DNA of 64,000 nucleotides, taken from NCBI GenBank assembly GCA_947044365.1, contig OX345638.1:6209201-6273200 (forward strand). Direction: 5' to 3'. Each line of letters starts with the position of its first letter. Position 1 is the stretch's first letter. Below the pieces are notes generated by a model, which searched no databases, had not been told where the DNA came from, and worked only from the letters and a program-made list of their open reading frames with translations. The stretch is from Petrosia ficiformis (Eukaryota; Porifera; Demospongiae; Haplosclerida; Petrosiidae). A program made the position numbers and the translations under genes. This document shows positions 31,055-45,656 of this stretch, one piece after another.

Positions 31055-34000
31055 CTGTGTATATATAATTATATTAAATACAATTATTTTTTTTTTAATT
31101 ATAATGATGTATTGTCATGGTATGATTAATGTAATTTTACACCAAGATTATGCCATATTGCCCTTTTTAGAAGTCAAAACTTCAAAATCAAAGTTTTCCA
31201 AGGGTGCATGCCCCTAGATGGAGTGTGCTATGATGCTGTACTCTGCCTCCCATTTTAACAGCTTAACCTACATTTTGCCTACCTCTTGCACAAATTCCTT
31301 AAAAAACTTCTGATAATGAACAGGTTTTGCTTGGAGATTATTGGGAAGTGTTTGCTCAATACAGTTTGAGGTTAGATCCTCAAACTGCATTGAGCAAACA
31401 CTTCCCAATATACTTATAATACATCATGCATCAATGATAACTGATGTAACTACTTGACTTGGTATATCAATATGCTAATACTATATTTGAAACTACAACA
31501 TAATGTAGTATAGTATTATATTAAATACTAACTTGTTAAAATAGATGGAACACTAAACTGATGTACTGTCCTACTGGGATCTGTCAAAGATAATCAAAAT
31601 GATTATGTGTACATAGAATGTACAACTTTTTGTAATACCTGTAGTTTCTAGGAAGCGAGTTATATATATCTCTTCAGTTAGAGACACAACCCCTTTTAAA
31701 GGCACAGCATAGCTCAAGAGTTTTGCTGCCTTTTGTTCATTATCAGCATACACACTCACTAGACAAGATGGAGGATCTGGAAGACTATCACTATCACTTC
31801 TACCAAATGCATCCATAGACACCTTTGACAACTAAGAAAATTGATAAATAAACAGTTCTATAAATATTAATGTTTGTCAAATCTATAATTGTGCTGTGAA
31901 TTACGTATACAAGACAAATCTATCATTGTGCTGTGAATTACGTATACAGGAATATTACTTTGCAAGGTTTAGTATGAGGACTGATGAACCATTCATTGAA
32001 AGGTTTCTCTTGTTTTTTGTCCATTATTAACTCTAGATGATAGCCATAACTGAACTTAAAAGACACACTTTGATCAACTTTAGTTTGTGGATGATGTGCC
32101 AATACATACTATAATAATAATGAAACAATTAACATCATCACGTGTAGAACAGTATATTATTTACCTTTGAAAGAGCATTCAGATCTTTAACAGCTATGAA
32201 TCTCATTAACCATCTATTTTTGCCAAGACTCTCATAAAATATTTTACCTCCATAGTTGATACTGGAAGCTGAATAATTATATCATTTGTTTATATAATGA
32301 TGACTATAGTGTACATAGACAAGTTTACAAATAAACTATGTACACATTCTTTATGTATGTATAATTATATACACTCGTACATTATTTACTGCATTGAAAC
32401 CAATATACGTTAAAATATCATTTATTGATATATCACCAAAAAAACCAATCCTTTACACAAAGCGTAATACATTACATGATATTTTACATGTAGTATATTA
32501 TCTGATATGAATAGATACATTATTATAAACCTTACTATTTTTTTGTTTTTGTATCCGTGTATCAGGTGTGTTGATAATATCATCATCGGTAGTAATTGTT
32601 TTAACATAATTTTCATCAGCTGAAAATAAGACAAATAGTTAAAATTAAGGATATAATCATTAAATTTACAATTCTCTTCTTGTATATCAGGTGAGGTGAT
32701 AATATTTTCAGTACTAATATCATCAATATCTTTACGTTTCACTTCTTCATGTGTTTCTTGGTTATCAGATGAGATATCTTCTCTCACCTCTATATCATCA
32801 GTAGCAGATACATTATCAGTTGAGTGAACATTAACTAATATATATTAAATTTAATATGACATTAATAATAATAATTATTAACATGCTAACCATGGCTGGT
32901 CTGTATATCACTACTAGTATCACTAGTAAGATTCTTGTCTTTTAGAGGCAGTGAGTCAGTTGTCTCAGTTGATTGAATGTTAGCTAAGAATAATAATTAT
33001 TATGGTAAGTATAATTACACCAGTAATATTCTAACCACGTTCAGAATCTCCAGATGTGGTCTGTGTCGTATTATGATTCTTCTCCTCTGAAGATGAGTCA
33101 GTACTACCAGTTGATTCATCATCTAATCATATAACAAATACTAATAAATGATTAATAATATAATATATATTAGTAATCTAACCACTATCAGCATCACTAC
33201 TAGGATCTGAAGGTGACTGTTCCTCTTCATCAGATGAGGTGTGTACACTATCACCATTACTCTTCAAGACTATACCAGTTATAGAAAACTTGGAACGAAC
33301 TATCTTTCCATACTGACTATCAGTATGGAATTTACCACCCTCTATGAACTGGAACTTGTATGGTGGTACTGACTCATCTATAGGTGCTATTATGAAACTA
33401 AGATATTTAAATTGTTGTAAACTTTTCAGGGTGACACAGTGCTGTATCTCCAGTTCCACTGGCTGGAGGAAGTTTTCAGGAAACTGTATGACATATAAAG
33501 CACTGACAAGCTCAACGTCATCAGGAAACTGGAATTTACCACCAACAAGAGCTTTGATAAGCACTTGTGATGGTGGGATGGTACCTTCTGGGAAATACAT
33601 CTTAAACCCATAATCTCCCCAATCCAGAGTGTTCCCTTTAATATGAAACAACTTCTGTTTAGCTATATGAAGATCAGGATCATCTGTATATAAGATATCA
33701 GTATATTTGTTGCATGAAGCAGTAGTTAATCCACTGACCATCTTGTGAATCAATCGCTTTCACTATCTCCTTCTTCTCCAACTTTCTCTGTAGTTCCTCC
33801 ACTTGTTGATTCTTACTAACCACTGTTGTCTGTAGTGACATCACTTCTAAAATAACAGAATAAATTTTGAAGTTCAGTTAATTCCAAAAAGGGTATGACA
33901 TACGTTCCTGTAGTGATTCTAGCTCTTCTGTTTTTATTTTCAATAAAAATAAACCCAAAAAGCAAGCAAACAAGGTTGGGAAGCTAACTTAGGACCCAAA

Positions 34001-37000
34001 ATTAAACAAACCACTTCCATATAACCCTACATAAGTGCTTACACCTCTGTACAAAGAGCTGTAATTATGTAGGGTTATATGGAAGTGGTTTGTTTAATTT
34101 TGGGTCCTAAGTTAGCTTCCCAACCTTGTTTGCTTTTGGGTTTTGACATCCCTACATCTTCTTTCATTTTTATTGAAAATGTTTTTTATTATTCTTGTTT
34201 TCATTGATTTTTTTCTAAACGATGTGAATGTTTTTTTAGATTGCAGAAATACTATATATCATTATGAAATCATGCAATCAAAAATGCATTAAAATTTGTT
34301 CACCAATGAAGGTCAGTCTTTTGTTTATGTATTGATTATCATTCTCTTTCACTTACAGATGATGTATATTCTCTATTCACTTACATCACTGTCTGCAGTC
34401 CTACAAGAAGTAGTGTCAGTCACTGTGTCAACCATTCAGTATTCCAATGCTTATCATAGTATACAATATTATTATACAATTGCTTTAATATTAATAATTA
34501 TTATATTCATTATTAGTATTTGCTCACAAACTCACAAATGTTATTACAATGCCAAACACTTCCACCTTTTCAGCTTCCATGTTAAGAGTATACAAATGCG
34601 CATGCGTAATTAAATTCCACTTAGGAAAATGGCGTCCAATTCCAGATCAAATCTTTGTAGTCGTTGAGACTGTCTTCTTTCATAGTATCTGAAGATATCA
34701 TCTCGATACTTTACGACCAGAATTTTACTATAAATGCGACGGGAATGGTGCTAGAATCATCGTGATAGGTCAACAAACAAAAAAATGATTTGTCTGGAAA
34801 ATAATATGATGAAGATTTTGCCAGTTTTGCTACTCGCCGGTTCTCTACCTTAACAATAATCTTCGGCCATCTAGAAGGTATTGGTAGTCATAAAAACACT
34901 AGATATAAACAGGCATGTGTGTATAGAAACTTATGTGTATATATTACCAGAGATTTCAGCTCATCACTTGCAATTGAAATGCATGGGCGGCCATTTTTTT
35001 CCGTGCCATCCCTACATAGAGAGTACTACCGTACTCTCTGATGATGAAATTATATTAATATAATATTATTATCTATTGCAGAGTTCAAGGTATATAACAG
35101 ATCAGAGTTTTGCTGTTGTTCTGCATTCATGATTACAATAATATTAATATAATATTATTATTTATTTTATCTATTGCAGAGTTCCAGGTATATAACAGAT
35201 CAGAAAATATGGAAGTCCAGGAGCGTCCAGTTCTTGAGGAATAGAACTTTTTCCAAACCATTTACTGTAACCACTCCCAAAGGGGGAGGGTCAATTACAA
35301 TACTAATTATAATAATAATTATTATATTATATATGGCACATGCTACCATGGCCTACTACCATGCTAACCATTTGATCTTCTTAGGTTTTTAGGTTTTGCA
35401 TAACACACCTACTCATCAAGGCAAGCATATAATAAGGTTGAATGCTTATAGTTGCATGGCAGCCCTTGGCAAATATTACATGTACATGATTATAATTATA
35501 TTTACATAATTCCGAGAAAAGCCAAGTTACTACTAGCTACGTAATAAAGATGGCTACATAAATGGATCTGATTTGTTGGTTCTATAGCCTTTTGTTTTAG
35601 GAAACTCTGACCTGTTATACCCCTTCAATTCTAGGAAGAAAATTAAATTTGGTATCCAGATACCAATTTTGAAAATTTGACACAAAAGTAAGCTTTTGTT
35701 TAAAATTATTTTGCGCCATAAGTGTGGTTTTCGCATATGCAATATTACCTGATATAGAGCTCTTTTTTTCCAGATTTTTCAAGTATGTTATATCTGTTGA
35801 GTGAGATGAGATTTCAATATTACCAGGAATACAATATTTAGTTTGATGTATTCATATTATAATTATATAGCTACAGACCCACCGAGAGGAGGGGGATAAC
35901 CCAGATTTGTTGAAAGAGCCAAAAGTTTAAACACTCATGTTTATAAAAAGAAAAGGACAATTCTACATGAAAGGACCACACAATTCTACATGAAAGAGTT
36001 CAAACACTTGTAGAGCTATTATGCTATATATCATTATATAGTGCCTGGAGTACATCAACTATACATTCAGTTCAATATAAAAACTTACCTATCTGATTCA
36101 ATATAGTATCTGCTACTCCATTGAGGGCTGGATCGTCTTGTTCCTTTAATGTATAGCAGAATGACTTCAGCATTTTAGGATCACTGGACAACTCAAGGAC
36201 ATGTTGAACTTCATTCAACAGTCTACTAGCTTTCTTAAACCGACTAAGAGATGGTTCATTCAACATTTCATCTTTGATCTTTTCAGATATTATTCCATAC
36301 GATGAGAGCTGCTTTGCTAATTTATCTGGGTTGGGTATTAGACCTAGGAGATGTGGTACGTGGGGCTTCAATATGTTGTGTGGTAGATCAATGTGAGATA
36401 TAGTAGTTGCTGTGATTCCTATGACACAAATGGAAATAAAATTTTGGTCTCTAATCTGTGATAAATTCATTTATACTACTACATTTGCTATAAGACAGTA
36501 CAAATATCGAAGCTACAAGATGAGGGATTCAAAAGTTATAGGCGGAGGAATTGATGAAGATGCTAAGTGTGGGTGTTGCCACTGACAACAGCACTTTCAA
36601 ACGCTCACCATAATACTTTCTTGTTGCTAACAAAGCGTGATTTTGGTATCCATGGCTTTCTTAGAAGTAAGTTAATACTCAGTCTTGTTTAAAATGTGGA
36701 ACTTATATATACAGGCAAGTATAGAAGTGGGCATTACCCATAGACTGCTAAACTTTGAAGCACTCGCCTTACTGTCTTCCTGGTGATGATGAAGAATACA
36801 TTTTAAATCCATCGATTTCCTAATACCTTCTCTCTGCAGCAAAGCAGGTTAGAATTATGAGTCTTATAAATTTGAGAGTTATAGAAGCTGTAAATGTGAG
36901 CTATTAGACCCTCCACCCACACATTTTAAATTTGGTGATATAAACAAAAATGCCCACTATAATCATTGGGTTTAAAAGGCTAAATCACTTGAAAGTGCTA

Positions 37001-40000
37001 CTACAGCTGTCATTGTCTTGCTATCACACATGTGCTGATAAGGGTAGTTGTATACCCTCTTACATGTAGTTGCAAGGAAAAGTGATAAATATCAGAATGT
37101 ACATGTAACTAACTACAAAAGACTTAAGCACAAGCACTGACAATTAACACTTGTGCTTAAATTGACAAAGGGCTTTGAAGCACTTCATAAACTGTGCTTA
37201 AGCCCAGAAAGTACAATACAGTTTACAAATGAATAGAAAGTTGAAGTATAGTATTTAGCATACGTATATACTCACCATCAGTCATAGGTTTCTCATCATG
37301 TTGTGTGGTATGTATTACTTCACTGTGAGGCTGATCTTCATCTTTACTATGATCCAGTGGCTTGTCTGCATGAGAAAATTTGGAACACATAAACAAAACA
37401 ATATTAAATTTTGATCAGTCTAGATTACATGTCATTACATTAAAATGAAGTCAGTATTAGACCTAATGAAACAAACAGTACTACAGCTTGTTATCCAGTC
37501 CCTTCCTTCATAGTACATGTACATGTAGGTTGGGTCTGACTACACAAGACTACTATATAATACTATATGTTTCATTGTTTATCAAGACTTATTAATTGTG
37601 TATAATTAACCCTTGGTTTGTATACATAGTTATAATTAGCTATTTATTATTTATATAATCAAACACATGCATAGCTACACAGGTACAAGTACATCAAACC
37701 CCTTACAGTAAATTATGTTAAACATAAACACTATTGCCATAAAAATAGTAGGAAGAATCACAACTAATTAGTTCCTTCATGACTAGAGACACATATAAGT
37801 GATTACAAACTTCACTATAACTGTCAAAACTCTCTAATGACACAGAGAAGACATCTCAGAAAGGTCAAAACAAAGACAAGAGACTGTGTCTATTCATTGT
37901 AACTAATGTCAATGTGTGTTTGTTGTACATGTACTTCCACTTATAAGAAGGATTAGTGTACATGTAGCTGATAATTGCATAGTCAGGGGTGTGAAGCCAA
38001 TTGCTGGACTTTTTTTTGCCAATTTTTAACACTGTTGTCCTGCTACCCATATACATATGTACTATACTGTATGACTACAGCTAAGTTTCAATTAACTAGA
38101 TTTATTGGACAATGTCCTGTATAACTGGCTGTTTCCATACCCCTGTGGTAGTTCCGATTCCTTTCCTCTGATTGTACATGTGTATGTATTCAAGCTGTTT
38201 GAATTATATTTACATTTTTATGGTCCATAGGGCCATCCCTATAATTGCTTTCCACAGGGTTTAATGTATATCATTATAATTATATATAGTGTTCTGCCCA
38301 CACTAGTCTGCACTGATCGGGATAACCACCACTCAGCATGAATTAACCACCTCTCAGATGAGTTAACCACCTCTCAGATGAGTTAACCACCTCTCAGATG
38401 AGTTAACCATCTGTCAGATAATACCTATATAGGCTATTGAGAGTATAAACTGGGTAAACAGCACTAAATGCAAGTTAAAATCCAACCACCACTCTAAATA
38501 TCCTGGGCAGAACACTGCATATATATTAATTTATATATTATAGTCCACCTTCAACTTACTGAAAGCGTTTTAAATATGTTGTATCTTTCAAAAAAGTGTA
38601 CATTTTCATTTTTGAAAATTTTCAAAAAATTACAAAATGCAGTCACATTACTCATGTTGCCAAGTTGCCAACTCACGATCACAATGGCTGGTATGTGCAC
38701 AAGTCATTATTCAACATTAATGTTTGGAGTCTTTAGTAAGTGCATCTAGTCCAGTGTTTTTGATAAGCGCATATGGTGCACCATTGGTCCAAAGAGCTTC
38801 TTATTTGGCACTGCATAGTTCTTTTTTTGAGCCAGTGGCGCAGTTAATTATGATTATATTGTCACTAACAGCGTTAATTCTTTGTTAATTGGCTCAAGAT
38901 GTATTCTCAATGGCGCATACACTAACCATATTTGAGCCAATTTGGCCCAAGCTTCAAAACTTATCAAAAACTCTGATCTAGTCTATACAATGTTCATTAG
39001 CTACTTTTTTTGTGAGCATCACGAAACCACATTTTCTAATTTAAAAAAAAATTTTAGCAAAAATTAACAAGTGTATATACAGAAAAAAACATCCCTATAT
39101 TTGCTTTGTGATGACTACGTATGTATTAAGCATTGCTGATGGCGCACTAGTGTCTCTACCTTTCTGTGTACTCGAAAGCTGGGGCCTGAAGAAGTAAGTG
39201 TAAGCCTGATTGCAGTCTAAATACATAGATCTCTGATGAACTGACTGAAGTACTCCTTCAAGGTTCTAAATGATGACTTCCTCGTGTCCGAAACTCAACA
39301 ACTTATCATACTTACTTGTTAAAGATTCTTGCATAAATTTTATATTGTTTCTCTGCTATATACAACAGTTATTAGCAGTTTTACATCCTTTCTGAAGCTT
39401 CCTGGCTGGTCTGTAGCTCAAACGCGCGTTCTTTTACGTGCCACGCCCATTAATTGACCGAGCCCCCAGGAATGACGCAACTTCCTTAACTACGTATACA
39501 ACGCATAGTCGCGCAAGTGACACAAACATATATATACATGTATATATATACATTAAACCCCGTGGAAAGCAAATATAGGGATGGCCCTATGGGCCATATA
39601 AATTAAAATTGTTAAGAGACAAGATATTTCTAACGAAGGTGGACTAAAATTCCTAATTATGAGTTTCAATTTTGCAGATTTTGAAATTTTCAGTGAGTAC
39701 ACTAATTAATAGAAGTGGTGTGTAATAGAAAGCTTGTTCAAGCGATACAGACCAGCAGGAAGAAAGCTGCTTGTAGCTATACATGGAAGCTATAGAACTA
39801 ATAGCTGTTATAGGTGCAATGTATTCCTAAAGTTCTACAAGAACCTCTAAAAGTAAGGAAAGTATATAATCTAAATAATAACTACAATAGGATGTTGTGT
39901 TTCATACATGACAAAGTCAGCCATGATTACTGAATGTTGGAAACCACAAAGCAATCATAGGGATACTTTTCTCTCTATATCTTGTTTTCAATTATTAGAA

Positions 40001-43000
40001 ACACTTCTCCAATGCATGTTAAGCTTTGTCCATAATGTGAACTACATAGTGTTTATATAGCGTACACTCACCTTCAGTACCAGGACTCTCATCATGTTGT
40101 TCCACAAGCTCAGTTTTACTCTGATCTTCACTAGGATCCGAAGGCTTCCCTGCATGAGAAAAAATTGTTAAAAACAAACTGTGAACTTCTCTGACTGTTA
40201 CCTTTTAAAAACAGTTCTCCGGCACATGATGAGTGGTACGGCCATTGTGGTAAACGCGTTTTAACTTCATCATGTGTTCGGTCTAAAATAGTAGTAATCG
40301 AAAGTGGACGTTTCAGGTTTTGGCAAAGGCATCCAGTCCAGACTCCACCATCCTCTTTCCCTGCAGCTAATTGACCGGGATATGTTGCATGAGCGATAAC
40401 GAACTCAGGAGATGGTACAAGGGATACAGTCTTCTGGGAACTCGCATGTGTACCTTCCAAACAAGAATCAAAGAAAAACAGATGTGTGTATCTCTTTTTT
40501 GGTTTTTTCTTATCGGGAGAGGGTCGGAAGGGAGAAAGAATATTTTCCTCCAGATAGAATCGTTCTGTAATATCTTTCCCTTTCTTCATTGGTAGTATAT
40601 AAGGTCTTCCAAATTCATCAACTCCCCCATGACCAGCAAAATAAAAGGCAATATACTTATAACCCATGGGATAGTCCCTTTCAGATGCAGCTTTAATTAA
40701 ACAAGCTAACTCTTCGCAAGTCTGATCCATGCGAGGATCAACCGAAAATTTCAGATCATTCTCAAATATTGAAGATACCCGACGAACATCAGCCTTAGTC
40801 CCAGCAGGACCATGGACCCCAATAATAAAAGCAACACCTTGAAAACCCTTATTCTCCTTACATCGATTAAAAATTCGTGACTTTTCAGTGTCAAGCTCAT
40901 CCGGATTAATATTGAAATGACCTAAATAATTATTATTATATAGGATAAAGCAGTCTTGTAATTGTGTACATAGTTACAGAATTTGGAAAAAACTATTCTG
41001 TTAATTACACAGTAAATTATCTCTTGCTAATATGAATGTTGAACTTTCAAATTGGCAAATAGCCTAAAGTTTATATGAGGTGTATCTGATACCCAAGACA
41101 GTAAGTGAGTGTACTAAGCAACTGTTCACTATGAGATTCAAGATCATGTATTCTGTGCATGTAGTGAGTACCAGAGCTTAGTACTACCTGAGAAAGTAGC
41201 TAACTTAGTAGAGTCAGTATATTTCCTATCACAAAATTTATATAAAAGTTAGGCTGTAGTTCACATGAATAATGAGTTATAGCATAACTGCAATAGTAAA
41301 GCTTAGAAAAAAAACCAAGGACTCTGAATGAAGGAGTGTTCAGATTAAAGTTACACTTTAGAACCCAGCATGAAGTCTTGCAACATGTAAGTTTGTCTAA
41401 CTACTTGAGACACTCTTTATAACTAATTTTTAAGTGGTACTCCTGCTGATATTGTGTTGGCATATATATTGAATAGTTATTGTATTCACGGACTGTATAT
41501 TATACTGTATTCCGGTGAGAATTATTTGAATTTGGTAAAAATAATGCCATTCGCAAAAATAAAAATAGTGAATTTACAGTATAAACATGGACAGGGTAAG
41601 AGTACATGTACATGTAATTAGCGATTCGTGAATAATTAAATTCACAAAAGCTCCAAAATTTACTGTTTGCAAATATATTCCTTTGTGTAATTTTCCCGGC
41701 ATACAGTAGAAATTTAAAGTTGGTAGTTAAACTATATCTGTAAGTGATAGTGGTATGCATTTGTAAGCATCAGCTAAAGTGTACAACTATTATAATGACT
41801 TGTTGGACTCTCTTGACATCCATTGAATCAAACTGATGTTGCCAATATATAACACATTGTACATCAAGATTAGGATAATTATACATGTACATGTAGGTAT
41901 CTGAATAGGTATATAAGCAAATGAATTTGTATTTTAATTAATTTTGTCTATTCTGGCCATTGTAATCATGTGAATGTAACACTCAATAGTATGGCTCTAA
42001 ATTAACCACAAGGTGCTTAAATAATCACAAATATAAATTATCTTGTTTATGGCTTAATGCAATACTACACAAAAGCTGATTAAGATCAAAGTGACATAAA
42101 GTACATACACATACCTTTTGCAGGAAACCATTCAAAACGAAGGGAATTGTCGACACTAATATCCTTCGAGCTTTTTAGACAGGTCAGTTGACTACGATCT
42201 TCATTTAGTTGGCAGACATGAACAGAAGAGCGAGCAGGACAGTCTGGTATCTTGCACTGGAATACTTCTTTAGGGCAAGCTAGAGCATCTTTCCAATCGA
42301 ATTTATCAACGATTGATGAAATACCATCAAAAATAACACGACGAACAATGGAGCAGTTCTTATGTTCACCATAGTAATATATCCCCAGACATTCTACTTG
42401 GTCAATTAATTTCATTGTGCCTCCGAGTTTTGGACATTTTAGTGTAATTTTATTTCGAAAATGCGTATCTTTTGTACTCAATTGAAAGTGAGGGGGAGAA
42501 TAACAGTCTAGTAGATGTACTATAAGGGCTGGAAACAAGCCGTGAGGAATTGGTGCATTCTCCCAAGTGAGAAAAAGAGGCTCAACTTCGTTTTCAGGAA
42601 CATCTTCTAAAGGCTCATCAATCGTTTGCAAGACACAAGGAATGAAATATCCTTCATTGTTGGGGAGCTTCATAATTATTAGTAAGTGTTCCATTAGCTT
42701 GAGGAAGTCGTCTGCTGTAAAGAGATTTTCAACAAATCTTTCTGATATTTTTTCAAACAGCACTCTCTTGAAAATTCCTTTTTTAACAAGATCAGTAATT
42801 GTGCGCGTATCATATTCTGAACCACCAAACGAAACGGCTATTACTTTAGAGAGCTTATCAAAGAGAGGTTGTGGGTGTATGAAAATAACTTTGGGAAGAA
42901 TGGATGGGAAGTAGAGATATACGGTCAGACTGTGGAAGTAGCGTAAAGCAGCTTTTACATCCTCATGTGTCATGCCAACAGATTTTCCAATCTGATAACA

Positions 43001-45606
43001 TTCATAGAGGCTTACTATATTACGATCTGATGTTTTCGATTTCATCTCTAACTGGAAGAGAAACCAGCGAACAGGAATTTCCCCTTTGATGTATGACTTA
43101 GTTGTAATCATACGGATCTGTTTTGCGATTTTCTTGGCATCTTCTCCCCTGCTTGTTGTGTCAACAGGGAAAATAAGTTGATCTTCTTCTGCTTTGTAAC
43201 TATGTACAACATCTAAATACTTCTCAAGTTCACGATAAAGACATTGATTTTTCTCCTTAAGTGTTTCCAGTTTTTTATACTTCAATAGCTTCAGATATTT
43301 ATCGTAATGAGTGCCAATTACTGCAAAGGCTGGATCTCCTATAGCTATTTGCTCTATACGTTCTAATGGAGGCAATTTTAGTTCACATTTGGAGTGAACA
43401 AAACTCTTAACGAGATGCAGAGTACTCACTCGTCTATTTTCTCCTGAACCAACCCTTTTTCCACAAATGGAGTAATAGAAATTAGCGAGAGCATTAAGTG
43501 TTTCGGTAAGATTAAGAGCAACAATATTGACAGAGTGATAGCGTAAGATTGCAGGGGCTATATCAAGGAAAGCAGCTTGACCTCCTGTGTCAATAGCGTA
43601 GATCATATGAGCTTCATAAAGCTTTGCTGACTTTTCAACTGTAGAAATCAAACTGACCAATTCCTTAGTAGTAACAGCAGAGGGAGGTTTGTCATCAATC
43701 TTCACAACTTGCTTGTGTGGTTTTGTGTCTGACTGCTGCATTGGTTCTGGATTGATGTCAACATTTTCTGATTCTTCAGACTCTGAAAATTCCTCAGACT
43801 CTGACAATTCTTCATCACTCGATTCTTTGTCAGATAATTCGACAATTTTAGGACGATTACTTGGGAGCTGAACATGTGCTCTAAGTGCTTTGGCTAAGTC
43901 AGATTTCATAGTATCAGGCGTTGCAGTTTTCCACATGCACATTTTGTCACTTTCGTTGGCTATCATTACACTTGCTTCAAATTTGTCATCGACTCTACTT
44001 TCAGAATCACTCACATTAGAATCATTGTCCACAATACATACCTCAGACTCTTTAATGGCTGGAGTGCTATCGTGTTGAAGTATTGGTGGATTTAGTAACA
44101 GTAGATTTAACAATGAAGTTTTACCAACTCCAGTTGCACCGAATATTGCAACATTACTCCACTTTGTTGTAACAACACCTTCAGCTCTAGCCTTTTCTAG
44201 TACCTCTTCAAATTCTGAAATAAAAAAAGAAAATGATGATTTATCTCATAAGACTTTGTTACTAAAACACTATACTAAACTATACGCTATACAATAATAT
44301 GAAACCTGTAACTAAGAGGATGGTACTTGAAGGAGCAACTGATGAAGATGAAAGGCTATACAATGTATATACATCTATTCCTGGAGGAGTTTGAACCTTT
44401 GTTAATTTTGTATGCATTCAAAGCTAAGTTTCTACTTTTGAAGTTATGCTGCCATGCCCAGTTTAATGTTTACACATTTGCACTTGTACAATCTAAATGT
44501 ATGATTAATACAATGTACATAGTAGTTATGGGTATAAGTTTAGGCTACATTGCTTGCTTCTGTCCCACTTTTTGGTGTAACAGCAACAGAAACAATTAAG
44601 AATAGTACTTGTTATAAAGTATTAATCCAGTTTTGGAGGCTTTTTTAGCCTATCGAGATAAGAAGAGCAACATTGAGAAAAACACATTAGAACCATCGTT
44701 TGTTTTTGCCAACAAAGCTTAGAATTTAGTTTTCCAACCTTTGTCTTTGCCCTAATCAATATACTATGCTCACGAGAATTGACAAATGTAGGAATTTGTT
44801 TAATTGTTTACTGCCAGACATCAGTTCTAGAACAGTGTAGAACGGATCTTTAAAGTGATATAAAATCCTGTAGTACACATTTATAGTACAGATTATCAAT
44901 GGAGCAGCTATTTTAACATGAAATGTACCACCCAAAGGAGGTACTTTAGAATGGATCAGAACTATTCTATTGATTGAAACCAAATTGCAAATGTACAAAT
45001 CACATGATCACATGTTCAATATTATGCATTACAGAGTAAACGTGATAAATAGGGAAACAAGTAGCCCTATGATTGCTTTGTAATGACCAATAATTCATAT
45101 CTGAAATCTAACATAATAATGTTATAGTCACTTTTTAAATGAACTACAGGGTCATCTCTATTAATTGATTTCCATGGGATTTAATGTATAATGTACATGT
45201 ACATGTATATATAATTATATACATGTATATGCTTGTGTCACATACATGTACATGTACACAACTATGAGTTGTAGAAGTAGTTAAGGAAATTGTATCAGCT
45301 TAGTCAATTAATGGGTGTGGCACTTAATAGAATGCATGCTCAAACTCTGCAGACCAACAGGAAGAAAGCTGCTTGTACGTGTACATGTAGTTTACATAGA
45401 AACCAAAACTAATGGCTGTACTATATTTCTAAAGTTCTACAAGATCCTTTAAAACGTAAGAACAGTAAATAATAAAAACAATCACTGTAATAGGCTGTTG
45501 TGTTTCAGGCATACATGTATCATGATTACAGAATGCTGGACACCACAAAGGGGATACTTTTTATGGCCCGTAGGGCCATCCCTATAATTGCTTTCCACGG
45601 GGTTTA

Positions 45607-45656
<50 letters not shown>

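Noticed and set aside
33344..33613. Plus-strand frame of 89 codons
   Set aside because: It is the antisense of the ZU5 exon and carries no recognisable features.
34296..34613. Hydrophobic plus-strand frame of 105 codons
   Set aside because: AT-rich intron sequence gives Ile/Leu/Tyr-rich frames by chance; there is no homologous pattern and no splice context.
42567..44078. Several plus-strand frames of 60-115 codons
   Set aside because: They are antisense shadows of the 2.1-kb GTPase exon, with no domain motifs.
42086..44113. Starting the GTPase protein at a TTG or at an internal Met of this exon
   Set aside because: The P-loop lies upstream of that point and is entered by splicing from the PIPK exon, so an internal start would lose nucleotide binding.
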